Shown: positions 1-9,888 of the stretch, one piece after another
Layout of the letters: each line of letters opens with the position of its first letter
Position numbering within the stretch: position 1 is the first letter of the stretch
Source of the DNA: Astragalus membranaceus
Taxonomy: Eukaryota; Streptophyta; Magnoliopsida; Fabales; Fabaceae
DNA: 64,000 nucleotides
Assembly (NCBI GenBank): GCA_039519185.1
Contig: JAZGSX010000010.1
Location: 1,116,001-1,180,000, forward strand
Reading direction: 5' to 3'
Notes under the pieces: generated by a model
Databases searched by the model: none
Told to the model about the DNA's origin: nothing
What the model saw: only the letters and a program-made list of their open reading frames with translations
Made by a program: the position numbers and the translations under genes

Positions 1-320
1 TCAAAAATTTTAATCAATGGCTATGGATCATTTCACAAGGATCATGGGTATGAGAAAACACAAAATGTGGGCTGATATTGAGCTGAAATTCGCAGCACCT
101 AGGAAAGAGAGTGAGTGGAATTGCAACTTGTACTATTGTACTACACTTGACCTTTCAAAATTCAAAGGAATATTGATTATTCCTTTCAAGATAATTCTTC
201 TAAATTCTTGCCATTTTGGGCCATGTCCCATGATTCAATGATTGGGCTCTGAATTTTATGATCTCACCAATCCCAAAATTGATTTGTTGACCCCACTCGA
301 AAGGAAATGACCATTTTACC
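1..320. other. Unassigned flank
   Basis: I recognise no gene here. The stretch near 300-320, ending where the TRIM begins, resembles wording found inside the long solo LTRs of this window (compare about 47660), so it may be an old LTR fragment. That is only an impression. Confidence 0.3.
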
Positions 321-417
321 TGTAACATCCCAGACTACTTTCAGAACTGTCAACTGCCCCCACAAACCAACACGTGTCTTTCCAGCATGCGTTGTCCTCA
401 CTTGCATGCTTTCTAGG

Positions 418-491
418 AAACTTCCCAGAAGGTCACCCATCCCACTACTACTCCAAGTCAAGCACGCTTAACTATGGAGTTCTTATGGGAA
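418..491 (-). other. Degenerate 5S rRNA-derived domain in Cassandra 3' LTR
   Basis: This is the second copy of the 5S-like domain. It keeps the middle and C-box part but has several substitutions relative to 899-1004. Upstream of about 491 it loses similarity to 5S rRNA entirely. The two LTRs therefore differ much more in the 5S part than in the flanking LTR tail. Confidence 0.75.
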
Positions 492-898
492 GGGCTCCCG
501 AAAAGAAGATGCATCTTGTTGGTATAGGTAGTCCAAATCAACTCTTTTAAGCCTTCCTTCAACTATACAGTCCCATACCTGCACAGCCTCAGGATCCCTC
601 TCATTCCGGTGTGTATTCGGTTCATTCACGTGTCCCTTCGCCTAGAAGCTGCCAGGAGCCGCTCTTTGCCGTGCCAACTTTTTGGGCACCGGCGATCACT
701 CCCCGCCCTCGTCAGCCACGGATGTCACATGGCCACCAGCTTCCGCTTGGTTCGTCCCCGAACCACACCGTACTGAGAGAGGTCTGCTACTCTGATACCA
801 TTTGTAACATCCCAGACTGCTTTCAGAACTGTCAACTTCCCCCACAAACCAACACGTGTCTTTCCAGCATGCGTTGTCCTCACTTGCATGCTTTCTAG

Positions 899-1004
899 GA
901 AACTTCCCAGAAGGTCACCCATCCCAGTACTACTCTCGCCCAAGCACGCTTAACTGCGGAGTTCTGATGGGATCCGGTGCATTAGTGCTGGTATGATCGC
1001 ACCC
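899..1004 (-). other. 5S rRNA-derived domain in Cassandra 5' LTR
   Basis: On the minus strand this starts GGGTGCGATCATACCAGC and follows plant 5S rRNA for about 105 nt, through the internal control region around GTTAAGCGTGCTTGGG and on to GGGATGGGTGACC. The last dozen or so nucleotides of 5S rRNA are replaced by LTR sequence. It therefore carries the A box, intermediate element and C box of a Pol III 5S promoter, but it is not a normal 5S gene because the 3' stem cannot form. It is part of the retrotransposon LTR. Confidence 0.88.
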
Positions 1005-1165
1005 ACTAGCTCAATTGGTAGTGGGAATGCATTGAGCATGTACTTGAGCCCCAGGGTACATGGTTCGATTCCCACGGAAGGCAAAAACTCCACAGGGGGG
1101 TGGAGAAGGTCATGATGTACAGTGCCAATGCCATAAGCCTCAGAGTAGGTAAAAGGGTTGGGCTG
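1005..1165 (+). mobile_element. tRNA-derived SINE-like copy
   Basis: An A-box-like motif TAGCTCAATTGG (1007-1018) and a B-box GGTTCGATTCC (1062-1072) are spaced as in a tRNA gene, followed by a non-tRNA body. An inverted second copy lies immediately downstream. There is no clear 3' tail or target duplication. The whole could be a tRNA-derived repeat of another kind, but a SINE fits best. Confidence 0.6.
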
Positions 1166-1195
1166 TTACAAAAAAAGGCGCCTTTTTTTGTAACA
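1164..1195. repeat. Perfect 32-bp palindrome between the SINE copies
   Basis: The arms 1164-1179 and 1180-1195 are exact reverse complements, centred on GGCGCC and flanked by A7/T7 runs and TGTTACA/TGTAACA. It forms the tip of the longer imperfect inverted repeat 1060-1292. Confidence 0.9.
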
Positions 1196-1292
1196 TCCTG
1201 GGCCCTTTTCTTACTTAGTAGGCTACCCAGCAATGCACTCATGACCTTCTCTACCCCCCATGTAGAGTTTTTGCCTTCCGTGGGAATCGAAC
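1190..1292 (-). mobile_element. Second SINE-like copy, inverted
   Basis: The reverse complement repeats the B-box GGTTCGATTCC, the CACGGAAGGCAAAAACTC segment and the GAGAAGGTCATGA segment of the copy at 1005-1165, with substitutions. It ends (5' side) at about 1292, inside the tRNA-like part, so the A box is missing. It meets the first copy at a perfect palindrome. Confidence 0.6.
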
Positions 1293-1297
1293 CTTGT

Positions 1298-2778
1298 TCC
1301 CGATTTTTAATAAAAACTGTTTTCGCTATAACTTTTGACTCGGGTGTCCGTTTTAAACGTTTCAAAAAGTGTTGTGAAGCCCATCTCGTTGTCTATCTGT
1401 GTGTCCTATGGTTCTGGGCGCCCAAGTGGCTGCCCCAATGGTCGTTGTTGTTGCGTTGCAAAATTGTTTTCGGTGTCTAAAACTTTTTGGTGTCAATGAT
1501 GATGTTCTAAATAACGTTTCTGCCCTTAGAGACCAACTTTAATGATAATGATGTGTAAATGACGATGATGCCCCTGGTGGCTAGTTTATTGACGATGATG
1601 CCCTTAGTGGCTAGTTTATAGATGATAGTGCCCTTAGTGGCCAATGTTTGATTGACGATGATGCCCTCAGTGGCTAGTACCTTGATAAGTTGATGATTTT
1701 GACGGTAATGCCCTTAGTTGCTATGCTTGTGATTGACGATGGATGTTATATTGATGATGATGATTCTAAATGATGATGATGCCATAACGGCTAATAGCGA
1801 CGATGAATAATAAGCGACGATGAATATAAGCGACGATGAGGCCCAAAAGGCTAAGCGACGTTGTTATGTGTAATTATGAATTAAAATAAGTGACGATGAG
1901 GCCTAAAGGGCTAAGTGACGTTGTTATGTGTAATCATGAATTGACAGGTGCTGTGCCTCTTAGTAGGCAAAATGGTAAGTGACGGGTCACATAGTTGACC
2001 GTGTTTTGTGTGTGTTTGTGCGTGGTGCATGTCATGGTGTCTCATGCATCCCATGTGCATAAACCCAGTCACGTTTGAGGCCCAAAAGGCTAAGTGACGA
2101 TGAGGCCCAAAAGGCTAAGCGACGTTTGTGAAAGGTACCTCATGCATATGCCCGCGAGTGGGTTGCACTTCATATACTTACATGGCATTGTGATGAGCTT
2201 TTGTAGTGATTGAATTGATGTTTGTGATGTGGTTTATATAGCTGGCATTGCGATGACTTGTTGTGGTGATTTATATTGATGACTGACTTGATGTGTCGTG
2301 ATGTGGTTGATATAGTGTCATAACTCTAGCATAGTGCTCATCATAAGCTTTATTATATTGTTAGATGAACTCACCCCTTCTGTTTGAATGTTACCCCTAT
2401 GCGGTAACGTGCAGGTGATCTCGAGTGAAGGCTTAGGTATCTTCACTAGCAGAGTCGGGTCGTCTGCTCTGATTATGTAACACTAGGGGGAATGACGTTG
2501 TTTAAGTTACTTATGATTGTTGTTGTTGTTGGATTTTAGTATTGTAAGCCTTTCCTGGTTGCAATGTTTATTATGATTAAACTTGTTGGATTTTCCGCTG
2601 TGAAGTGTATTTTAATTGTCATTGACGTTTTGAAAGTATTATACGGCTGTTTTCGAAAAGCGAGTAATTTGGCGTGTGATGTTTAACGAAGTAAGTGTGA
2701 CATCCCTTGTGACGTAACTAAAATTTGAAACTCTGATTTTTACGCTAATAAATTAACGGGTAGAAAAGGGGTGTTACA
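1298..2778 (+). repeat. 5' LTR, 5'-truncated
   Basis: It ends in GGGGTGTTACA and aligns with the right LTR from TGTTCCCGATTTTT onward. It is cut exactly at the downstream edge of the GC-rich island seen in the other copy (6478-6790). It contains degenerate tandem repeats of a GATGATGCCCTTAGTGGCTA unit (1560-1740) and of GAGGCCCAAAAGGCTAAG (1838-2125). Confidence 0.8.
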
Positions 2779-2782
2779 TTAG

Positions 2783-2795
2783 TGGTATCAGAGCA
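2783..2795 (+). other. Primer-binding site (tRNA-iMet)
   Basis: TGGTATCAGAGCA lies four bases after the LTR end and is complementary to the 3' end of plant initiator tRNA-Met. It is followed by GGTCCGTCCGGCC, a leader motif shared with the chromovirus elements at 33153, 44597 and 55207. Confidence 0.85.
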
Positions 2796-5640
2796 ATGGT
2801 TGGTCCGTCCGGCCAAGTCGTAGAGTCGTTGTGTCGGTTAACGACCAACTGTTGTCTTTTAGTCTTGACCATTGGTTTGTGTTGTAGTGATGTTCCTGCA
2901 GGTACAGGTAAACGGAAGCTGCTAATGGTAAGTGAACTAGTGGGGGAGATGCCCCTACTGGTATGGTGTACTGTTGTTATTGAAACTACTATGCTGTTGC
3001 TGTAGACTATTGTTACTGTTAGTGTAAATTACTTTGTTTGTTGCCGTTAATTATTGTTACTGTTGTGCTGAAGAGTAATTACTGTGGTGTTTTATCGTTG
3101 ACAATTAAGTGCTGTGGTTGTTTTGATTTAAAACTTTAATTGCTGTTGCTGTTGAAATTTAAAATCCTTGTTGATGTTTTACAGTGTAACTGCTGTTACT
3201 GTTTAATTGCTGTTTTTGAAAAAGACCAATGTTGCTCTTGCTGAAAATATTGTGTTCTTTCTAAGGATTAATGTTGCTGTTTCATTGTTGATGTTTTTGA
3301 AAATCGTTTTATTTGAGCAACACTAATGCCTTGTGCTCGGTGATTTTGTGATCTGAAAGGTAAAATGACTTCTGAAATTGTTTTTGAAAAGTCAAATGGG
3401 TGATTTTACGGTTGGAAACGGATATTGGTGATAAAATCTTTTTTTTTTATGAAAAAAAAAACGTAGATGTTGTTGTTGTAGAGAATGAAAGAAATAAATT
3501 TATTTTTTTGACTTAGGATTTTAAATGAAGTGCAGGTGTTGAAACTCTTGTTGGGCTGGAAGATAATTTTCTAGTTGGTCTTGTTTGGAAAAAGAGTAAC
3601 GATTTTCTGTTGTGTAAGTTTTGAAACGTTTGACTAATAATTCGATTAATAATAATGAAGGTTGCATATATGTTCCTTATGAACATTGTTTGTACGTGTT
3701 TGCTTTTATTGAACTGCTGAGTTTTGGTGTTAATCGAGTATCTAAATGTCGTGTGTGATATGCTGTATGAAACTAATGTGTTTTATTCTTGTAAATTGAA
3801 TTTGGGATTAATTAGAAACATTTTATAAAACTGAATTTGTGTGGTTTATTTGGAGAAATTTTATAAAGCTGTATTTTTGGGTTATTTAGTGAAACTAGTG
3901 AGGTACTGACAGAAAGTTATGATTGATGTAGTTGTTTTGGCTCGAATTGCGTGTAAGTGTAATTTTAGTCGAAAAATCGTAAAACCGACAATTAATGAAT
4001 TGTGTGGAAATTGATGTTTGAATATATATATATGATTATTAGGAAGTTTAAATTATGCCTGATGGCTGAATTTGTGGCTGCGTGGATGTTTAATTTGTTG
4101 CTAGGCACACTGTGTAGGCACTTTTTGAGTAGGTTTGACTTTCGGCTAACCTGGGATTGTTTTACTGGTTGATAAATCATATAACTTACAATTTTATAAA
4201 CTAGACTGAATGCTTGTCATTTTGGCTTTGGTTTGGTCGCATTTGGGGTAGTATAGCTCCAGTTATAGGCTTCACAAGTTAAGGTAAAATTCTGGGGACG
4301 GTCTGGACATAGGGCCAGAGTTTTGATTGTGGTGTTTTCAAATGAAGTCCTTTTCGAATGAATCCAATTTATTTGAAAACTAGACAAAATACTTTACTGT
4401 TTAGTCTGAAGTTTCGTGTTATTTGGGTTTGTTTTGGGCATTGTAGAAGAGTCACAACTTTGGACACAGTCGCTGCCCCATTTTCTGGACCTACTGCCTT
4501 GTTTGCGAAAACTGTGCTATTGGACTCATCATTTTGAAATTCTAAAAATATAGCCAGAAACTAGACTCCGTAAGTTTTCTGTAGAGGGGTTGTTTGCTAA
4601 ATTCCGATGTCGTTCGATAGGGTAAATAAATTGTTGAAGTTTATGTGTGAGTGCTGGAATTTCCTGCGTTGCTTAGTTTGTACTGTCACTGTAACGGAAA
4701 AACAGTTTTTGCAATATCTTTTGAACCAGGAGTCCGATTTGAGTAAACTAAAATGTTTCGGAAAGCTTATTCAGAGGCCTAATTGAATATTCTAATTTCA
4801 AGGCAAAATTGACTGTTTCTGGTGTCGTTGATTTTTAGGCGTGTCGGTCGAATTAAATTGTATTGTGTTGTCGGTGGCTTAGTGCCCCAAGTCGTTGTTG
4901 CAGTATCGGCGCCTTGGTGCCCGAAGTTGCTGATGTGTTATTTATTATGGGAGGGTTGGTCCCGGAGTTGTCTCCGCATTGTTGCTTTGTTGTTGCTTGT
5001 GGTTGCCTCGTTAATAATGTCGATGTTTATGTGTTGCCTTGGGTGCCGCCGAATGGCCCAAGTTATATTGTTGTTGATTTGTTGTTGTGGGCCGATGGCC
5101 ATTATTGATTAGTACGCCGCTACTATGTCCCATGCGTTGTTGTTGTTGATGATGTTGCTTTGCTGATAGTTTGTCGTTGTTGATGTCGCCTGAGCGGCAA
5201 AGTTGTTTGTTGATGTTGTTATCGTGTTGTTAAATTATGTGGCTTGTTGTACAACTGTGATGCACTCTGTGAATTTCGTTGTGATGCTGTGATGATTGAT
5301 GTATTTCGTTATCCTTAAGGGTAGATGAGTGAGGTAGAATGCGAGCAAGTTTATCAGAGTAGCGCAGCGGAGTCTTAGCATGTCGTATTGGGAAGGAACT
5401 TTAATAGAGCTTAGGGGGTGATCACGTGGTACCAACGTGATGACGCTCAAATCCCTATCGGAGATCCTTAGGGAGAGGATGTGTCTGGTTGTTATTTCTC
5501 AAAGCTACCTGGCTGAATAAGTAGGAGGGACGGCCGCCCAATCACTTACCGCCGGTAATCAGAGAAATGGTGATCAGCATGGTAGATAGAACTAGTTGCC
5601 TAGATAGCTTAGTCGTTGGTGGGAGAGTGTTAGCCTTGGC
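2796..5640 (+). other. Non-coding interior of the LTR element
   Basis: No reading frame encodes a recognisable retroelement protein; the short open frames here have no family features. The plus strand is strikingly rich in T and G, with many TTG/TGT runs (2990-3300, 4880-5240). The exception is AGTGGGGGAGATGCCCCT (2940-2957), nearly identical to chromovirus gag sequence at 33990. The part around 4700-4760 resembles a conserved block found in the LTRs, so the interior may include old LTR sequence. Confidence 0.6.
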
Positions 5641-5645
5641 GGGTA

Positions 5646-5684
5646 AAAATTTCGAGGACGAAATTCCTTTAAGTGGGGGAGAGT
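5646..5684 (+). other. Relic of pol 3' end and polypurine tract
   Basis: AATTTCGAGGACGAAATTCC encodes the conserved chromovirus pol terminus NFEDEI. AAGTGGGGGAGAG is the polypurine tract immediately before the LTR start at 5685. Confidence 0.8.
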
Positions 5685-7997
5685 TGTAACACCCCAAAAA
5701 TAATAGATTAATTTATTTAATTAATTTAATGAAATTGGGTGGTAGAAATAATAATATAATTATTATTTATTAAAGTAATTATAAGGTGTTTTAAAGTAAT
5801 TATAAGGTGTTTTAATTAAATCGGGCTTAAGTCGAAGGAAAGCCCGCGATCCAAGCCCACTAGCCCAGGCGCATATTTAAGTTAAAAATTTAGGGTTTGG
5901 CTCACTTTTGCAAAAAGAAAAGAAATTAGCGAATTGAGAGAGAGTGAGAAGAGAGGGACGGCGCGCCCATGAGAAGAGAAAGAGGAGAGGTGCGCAAAAT
6001 CCCAAGGAGAAAAGGAGAGGAGTCGTGTTGCGGTGATCCTTGGAGCTTACGTATACGGAGATAGCGTGTTCGTCATAACCTAAGGTTAGGGTGGGTCTCA
6101 TCTTCTCTATAATAGGGTCTTATGATGGGGATTATGTAGGGGCTAGGCTCTATGTATGCCTTTTTACGTATTCTTAGTGATTATTGATGAACCCTAGGCA
6201 GATGAAGACTTGTTGTTGAAAAATCATGTTGTGCGTGCCAAGTGTTTGAGTAATTGTTGATGATATTGTGATTTATGATGATTGGGGATGATTATGATAA
6301 TTTGATGTTCGTATTGTTGAATTGAGCCTTGATGATGGAATTTGGTGTTTAATATGTTGATGTGATCATATATGTGATTTTTGATGAATTTGTGTTGCTC
6401 GAATTCGTTGTTGTTGGTGTCATAGGCGCATAGGGTGCCATTTTTGTGTTTATGGTGTTGCTGGATTTTATTGTCTAGGTGCAGAATTAGGCGCCCTTGA
6501 GTGGGGCGCCCTGTGCCAAGCATTGTTGTTGCTGGAATTTTGGCCACGGAATTAGGCGTCCTCGTGATTGGGCGCCCCGTGCCAAGTTGTTGCGTTTTTT
6601 GGTTGAATTTTCCATTGCAGGAATTGGCGCCCTTGTGCTGGGCGCATGAGCCAAAGTTTGTGCTGCTGAATTGTGCTTGATGGGCGCCAGGCGCCAGGTG
6701 CTGGGCGCCAAGGGCGCCGTGCGTGCTTGGCGCCGTGCGTGCGTGTGTGTGTTGTGTGTGTTGGTGTTTGCTGAGCGTTGGGCACCATTTTCAGGATGTT
6801 CCCGATTTTTAATAAAAACTTTTTTCGCTATAACTTTTGACTCGGGTGTCCGTTTTAAATGTTTCAAAAAGTGTTGTGAAGCCCATCTCGTTGTCTATCT
6901 GTGTGTGCTATTTTAAAAGCGAAAACTTATTATTTTCTGATGGTTCTGGGCGCCCAAGTGGCTGCCCCAATGGTCGTTGTTGTTGCGTTGCAAAATTGTT
7001 TTCGGTGTCTAAAACTTTTTGGTGTCAATGATGATGTTCTAAATAACGTTTCTGCCCTTAGAGACCAACTTTAATGATAATGATGTGTAAATGACGATGA
7101 TTCCCCTGGTGGCTAGTTTATTGACGATGATGCCCTTAGTGGCTAGTTTATAGATGATAGTGCCCTTAGTGGCCAATGTTTGATTAACGATGATGCCCTC
7201 AGTGGCTAGTACCTTGATAAGTTGATGATTTTGACGGTAATGCCCTTAGTGGCTATGCTTGTGATTGACAATGGATGTTATATTGATGATGATGATTCTA
7301 AATGATGAGGATGCCATAACGGCTAATAGCGACGATGAATAATAAGCGAGGATGAATATAAGCGACGATGAGGCCCAAAAGGCTAAGCGACGTTGTTATG
7401 TGTAATTATGAATTAAAATAAGTGATGATGAGGCCTAAAGGGCTAAGTGACGTTGTTATGTGTAATCATGAGTTGACAGGTGCTGTGCCTCTTAGTAGGC
7501 AAACTGGTAAGTGACGGGTCACATAGTTGACCGTGTTTTGTGTATGTTTGTGTGTGGTGCATGTCATAGTGTCTCATGCATCCGATGTGCTTAAACCCAG
7601 TGACGTTTGAGGCCCAAAAGGCTAAGTGACGATGAGGCCCAAAAGGCTAAGCGACGTTTGTGAAAGGTACCTCATGCATATGCCCGCGAGTGGGTTGCAC
7701 TTCATATACTTACATGGCATTGTGATGAGCTTTTGTAGTGATTGAATTGATGTTTGTGATGTGGTTTATATAGCTGGCATTGCGATGATTTGTTGTGGTG
7801 ATTTATATTGATGACTGACTTGATGTGTCGTGATGTGGTTGATATAGTGTCATAACTCTAGCATAGTGCTCATCATAAGCTTTATTATATTGTTAGATGA
7901 ACTCACCCCTTCTGTTTGAATGTTACCCCTATGCGGTAACGTGCAGGTGATCTCGAGTGAAGGCTTAGGTAACGTGCAGGTGATCTCGAGTGAAGGC
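5685..7997 (+). repeat. 3' LTR, 3'-truncated
   Basis: It starts TGTAACACCCC. In order it holds a purine-rich tract (5930-6060), a donor-like CTAAG/GTTAGGG at 6085, a GC-rich island of GGCGCC motifs (6478-6790), the shared TAACTTTTGACTCGG block (about 6829), tandem repeats, and an acceptor-like GTGCAG/GTGATC at 7946. The last 34 bp or so are duplicated in tandem (about 7935-7997) just before the chimeric junction at 7998. The terminal 300 bp of the LTR are missing. Confidence 0.8.
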
Positions 7998-8210
7998 TTA
8001 GATACCAGAAAATAAAAAAAAATCGTATTTTCTCAACTCATCGCGGCACGGCGCCTCTGACCTTACTTCGTCGCTTATCAGGTCGTGGTGCGGACAAATC
8101 GTCCTATCTGACAAATTTTGCACCGGCCCGACCTGGAAGGTAAAATGATCAAATGGGAAGTAGAACTCTCAGAGTTCGGTATCAAGTACGAGTCCAGGCC
8201 AACAATGAAA
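7998..8210 (+). pseudogene. Stray Tat-lineage pol (RNase H region) fragment
   Basis: 213 bp nearly identical to 25147-25359 of the Tat-lineage element, including the same in-frame stops, so it derives from the same already broken lineage and not from an active copy. It covers the end of the reverse-transcriptase-linked RNase H and the start of the connection to the second RNase H (about IKWEVELSEFGIKYE). It is fused directly to the LTR at TTAG, a shared microhomology. Confidence 0.85.
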
Positions 8211-8349
8211 CGAATCTAAGAAAGCTAGATGCTTATAGATATACTACTAACCTGTTGATACGTGCACAAGCACCTTCATAGCAGCTGCAACATCGTATCT
8301 GTGTTTGAAAAAGTGAAAAAATGTACAACTTCAATTTCAATCACAGAAA

Positions 8350-8661
8350 ATGATTGCTCACAGAATAAATACTAAAAAGACACATAAAATGGACATATTA
8401 CTACTCTCGATGGTAATTGATTTCAAACCCTCTTCTAGCTCAAATTCAGTTGTACATTGTACCGGCTCAACCAACCTTACAGTCAATACTGACCATTGGC
8501 ACCATAGATTAGGACAGCCCTCACCAGACTATTTTTCCCTTGTACACAAATAGAACTCGAATATCCCAAATTGAACTCATGCCGCTTGTGATGCCTGCCA
8601 CTTTTCCAAGAAAAAGAAATCCACCTTTCCCTTGAGTTCCTCTGTTTCGATTAGCATATTT
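8350..8661 (+). pseudogene. Ty1/copia polyprotein fragment: GAG-pre-integrase and integrase start
   Basis: The frame reads the hallmark WHHRLGQPS of the GAG-pre-integrase domain (about 8498-8525). After a frame change it reaches the zinc-binding cysteine region and then SISIFDQI, the typical entry to the copia integrase core. It has stops and frameshifts. It breaks off at about 8661, where a 10-bp-period satellite begins; the element resumes at about 15862. LTRs of this element were not identified. Confidence 0.75.
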
Positions 8662-9043
8662 GACCAAATCGTACGAGTTGGTCTAAACCAGTACGAAATC
8701 ACACAAAATTGTATGAGTTGGGACGAACTGGTACAAACTCGTACAAGATGCTATGAAGTCGTACGAACTCGAACAAAACGGTACGAACTCGTACGAATTT
8801 GTACAAAAATGGCCAAATCGTACGATTTGGTAGGAAATCACACAAAATGGTATAAACTAGTACGAACAGGTACAAAATCGTACGAACAGGTACGAAATGG
8901 TATGAATTAGTACGAACTCGAAAAAAAATGGTAGGAACTCTACGAGTTTGTATAATATGGGCCAAATCGTACGAGTTGGTCCAAACTGGTACGAATTCAC
9001 ACGAAATGGTATGAAGAGGAACGAACTCATACGAAATAGTATG
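8662..9043. repeat. Decamer satellite, left block
   Basis: About 38 degenerate copies of a 10-bp unit with consensus GTACGAACTG, with variants such as GTACGAAATG, GTACGAACAG and GTACAAACTC. Superimposed is a higher-order motif beginning GGTACGAACTCGTACGAGTT and containing GGGCCAAATCGTACGAGTTG, seen at about 8790 and 8930. Both strands stay open in several frames because the unit has no stop codon. That is a consequence of composition, not a gene. Confidence 0.9.
9039..9043. repeat. Target-site duplication GTATG (left)
   Basis: GTATG directly precedes TGTAACACCCC at 9044 and recurs at 15339-15343 after the other LTR end. It falls within the decamer satellite. Confidence 0.85.
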
Positions 9044-9888
9044 TGTAACACCCCGATAATTTCTAACTTGTAGAACTTACCGAAATGCACTACTGGCATG
9101 CATCAGAGTACCTCCTGTTTTAAATACTGAACACATACTAATACCTCGATGCTAAAAACCATCAAGCCCACTTACATAACTTAACATGAAAATATATAAA
9201 TCCGGTTCTTACACCACTCAAACTAGTGTTCAGTACCAAAATTGAAAGTCAGCGAAAGCGATTTACAACTTATAATACAAGTCGTACCATCGTACATCTA
9301 AGATACTGAATGAAAATACAGAGATACATAATATAACAAAATAAACAGCGTCAGCAACTCCTCAAGCGTCTCCATGACCGTGCCTCGTCGTCTTCAACTA
9401 AGCCTGCAACTCTGAAAAACAACAACATATGAAGGGTGAGACAACTTGTCTCCGTGAGTTCTATCGAGACCCCTTACTAACCCTCTCGGTTCAATTATGC
9501 TTGATTCATTATTCTAGATTCATAACTCATAGTCATAATAGTCGACTATGTGGCTAAGACTAACGTTGTCCTCATAACCCTTAAGCCGGCTACAAGAGGC
9601 AACACATGAACAATGATTTTTAGCGTGTCACCGGTCATTTGGCAAAATAAACTCCCGGTGAACCCATTCCACTAATCACTAGTGGACCCCTCATGGGGCC
9701 TAGGTTCATAGGACTCATGACTTCCCCTCCCCTAGCACACTAAACTGAAATAGAGTCGTCACCCTAACGGAACTGATGTATATATTTTAATATACATTGA
9801 ACAATAAACAGTGAACAATGATCTGTGAACATAACAATGAACTTATACTTTACATAATCTAAATCGTAACCTAATCTTATACTTAGCA

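Larger units (their letters stand above)
321..1004 (-). mobile_element. Cassandra-type TRIM (5S-bearing miniature LTR retrotransposon)
   Basis: Two LTR copies read on the minus strand. The downstream (3') LTR runs from about 560 to 321 and the upstream (5') LTR from 1004 or beyond to 803. Both end on the minus strand in GGGATGTTACA. Directly after the 5' LTR a tRNA-Met primer-binding site TGGTATCAGAG (790-800) begins a non-coding interior of roughly 230 bp. Both LTRs contain 5S rRNA-derived sequence. Small size, no coding capacity and 5S sequence in the LTRs define the Cassandra group of TRIMs, which must be mobilised in trans. The 5' LTR is cut near 1004, where SINE-like sequence begins. The outer limit of the left LTR is uncertain. 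Confidence 0.85.
1298..7997 (+). mobile_element. Non-autonomous chromovirus-related LTR element with non-coding interior
   Basis: It has a 5'-truncated LTR (1298-2778), a tRNA-Met primer site, a 2.9 kb interior without retroviral domains, a polypurine tract, and a second LTR truncated at its 3' end (5685-7997). The LTRs match each other over 1298-2440 and 6798-7950. LTR termini are TGTAACACCCC...GGGGTGTTACA. Only two short echoes of an autonomous element remain: a stretch near 2938 like the post-knuckle part of chromovirus gag, and the final pol codons before the polypurine tract. This is a LARD-like arrangement. Confidence 0.75.

Noticed and set aside
899..1004. A functional 5S rRNA gene
   Set aside because: The 3' end of 5S rRNA is replaced by LTR sequence and the copy sits in a TRIM with primer site and a second LTR.
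1005..1080. A tRNA gene, and likewise 16990-17052
   Set aside because: A and B boxes are present, but acceptor and anticodon stems do not pair and no discriminator end exists; both belong to SINE-like repeats.
8632..8965. Long open frames on both strands reading repeated Tyr-Glu-Leu-Val-Arg-Thr units
   Set aside because: A 10-bp repeat without stop codons stays open in several frames; this is satellite composition, not a repeat protein.
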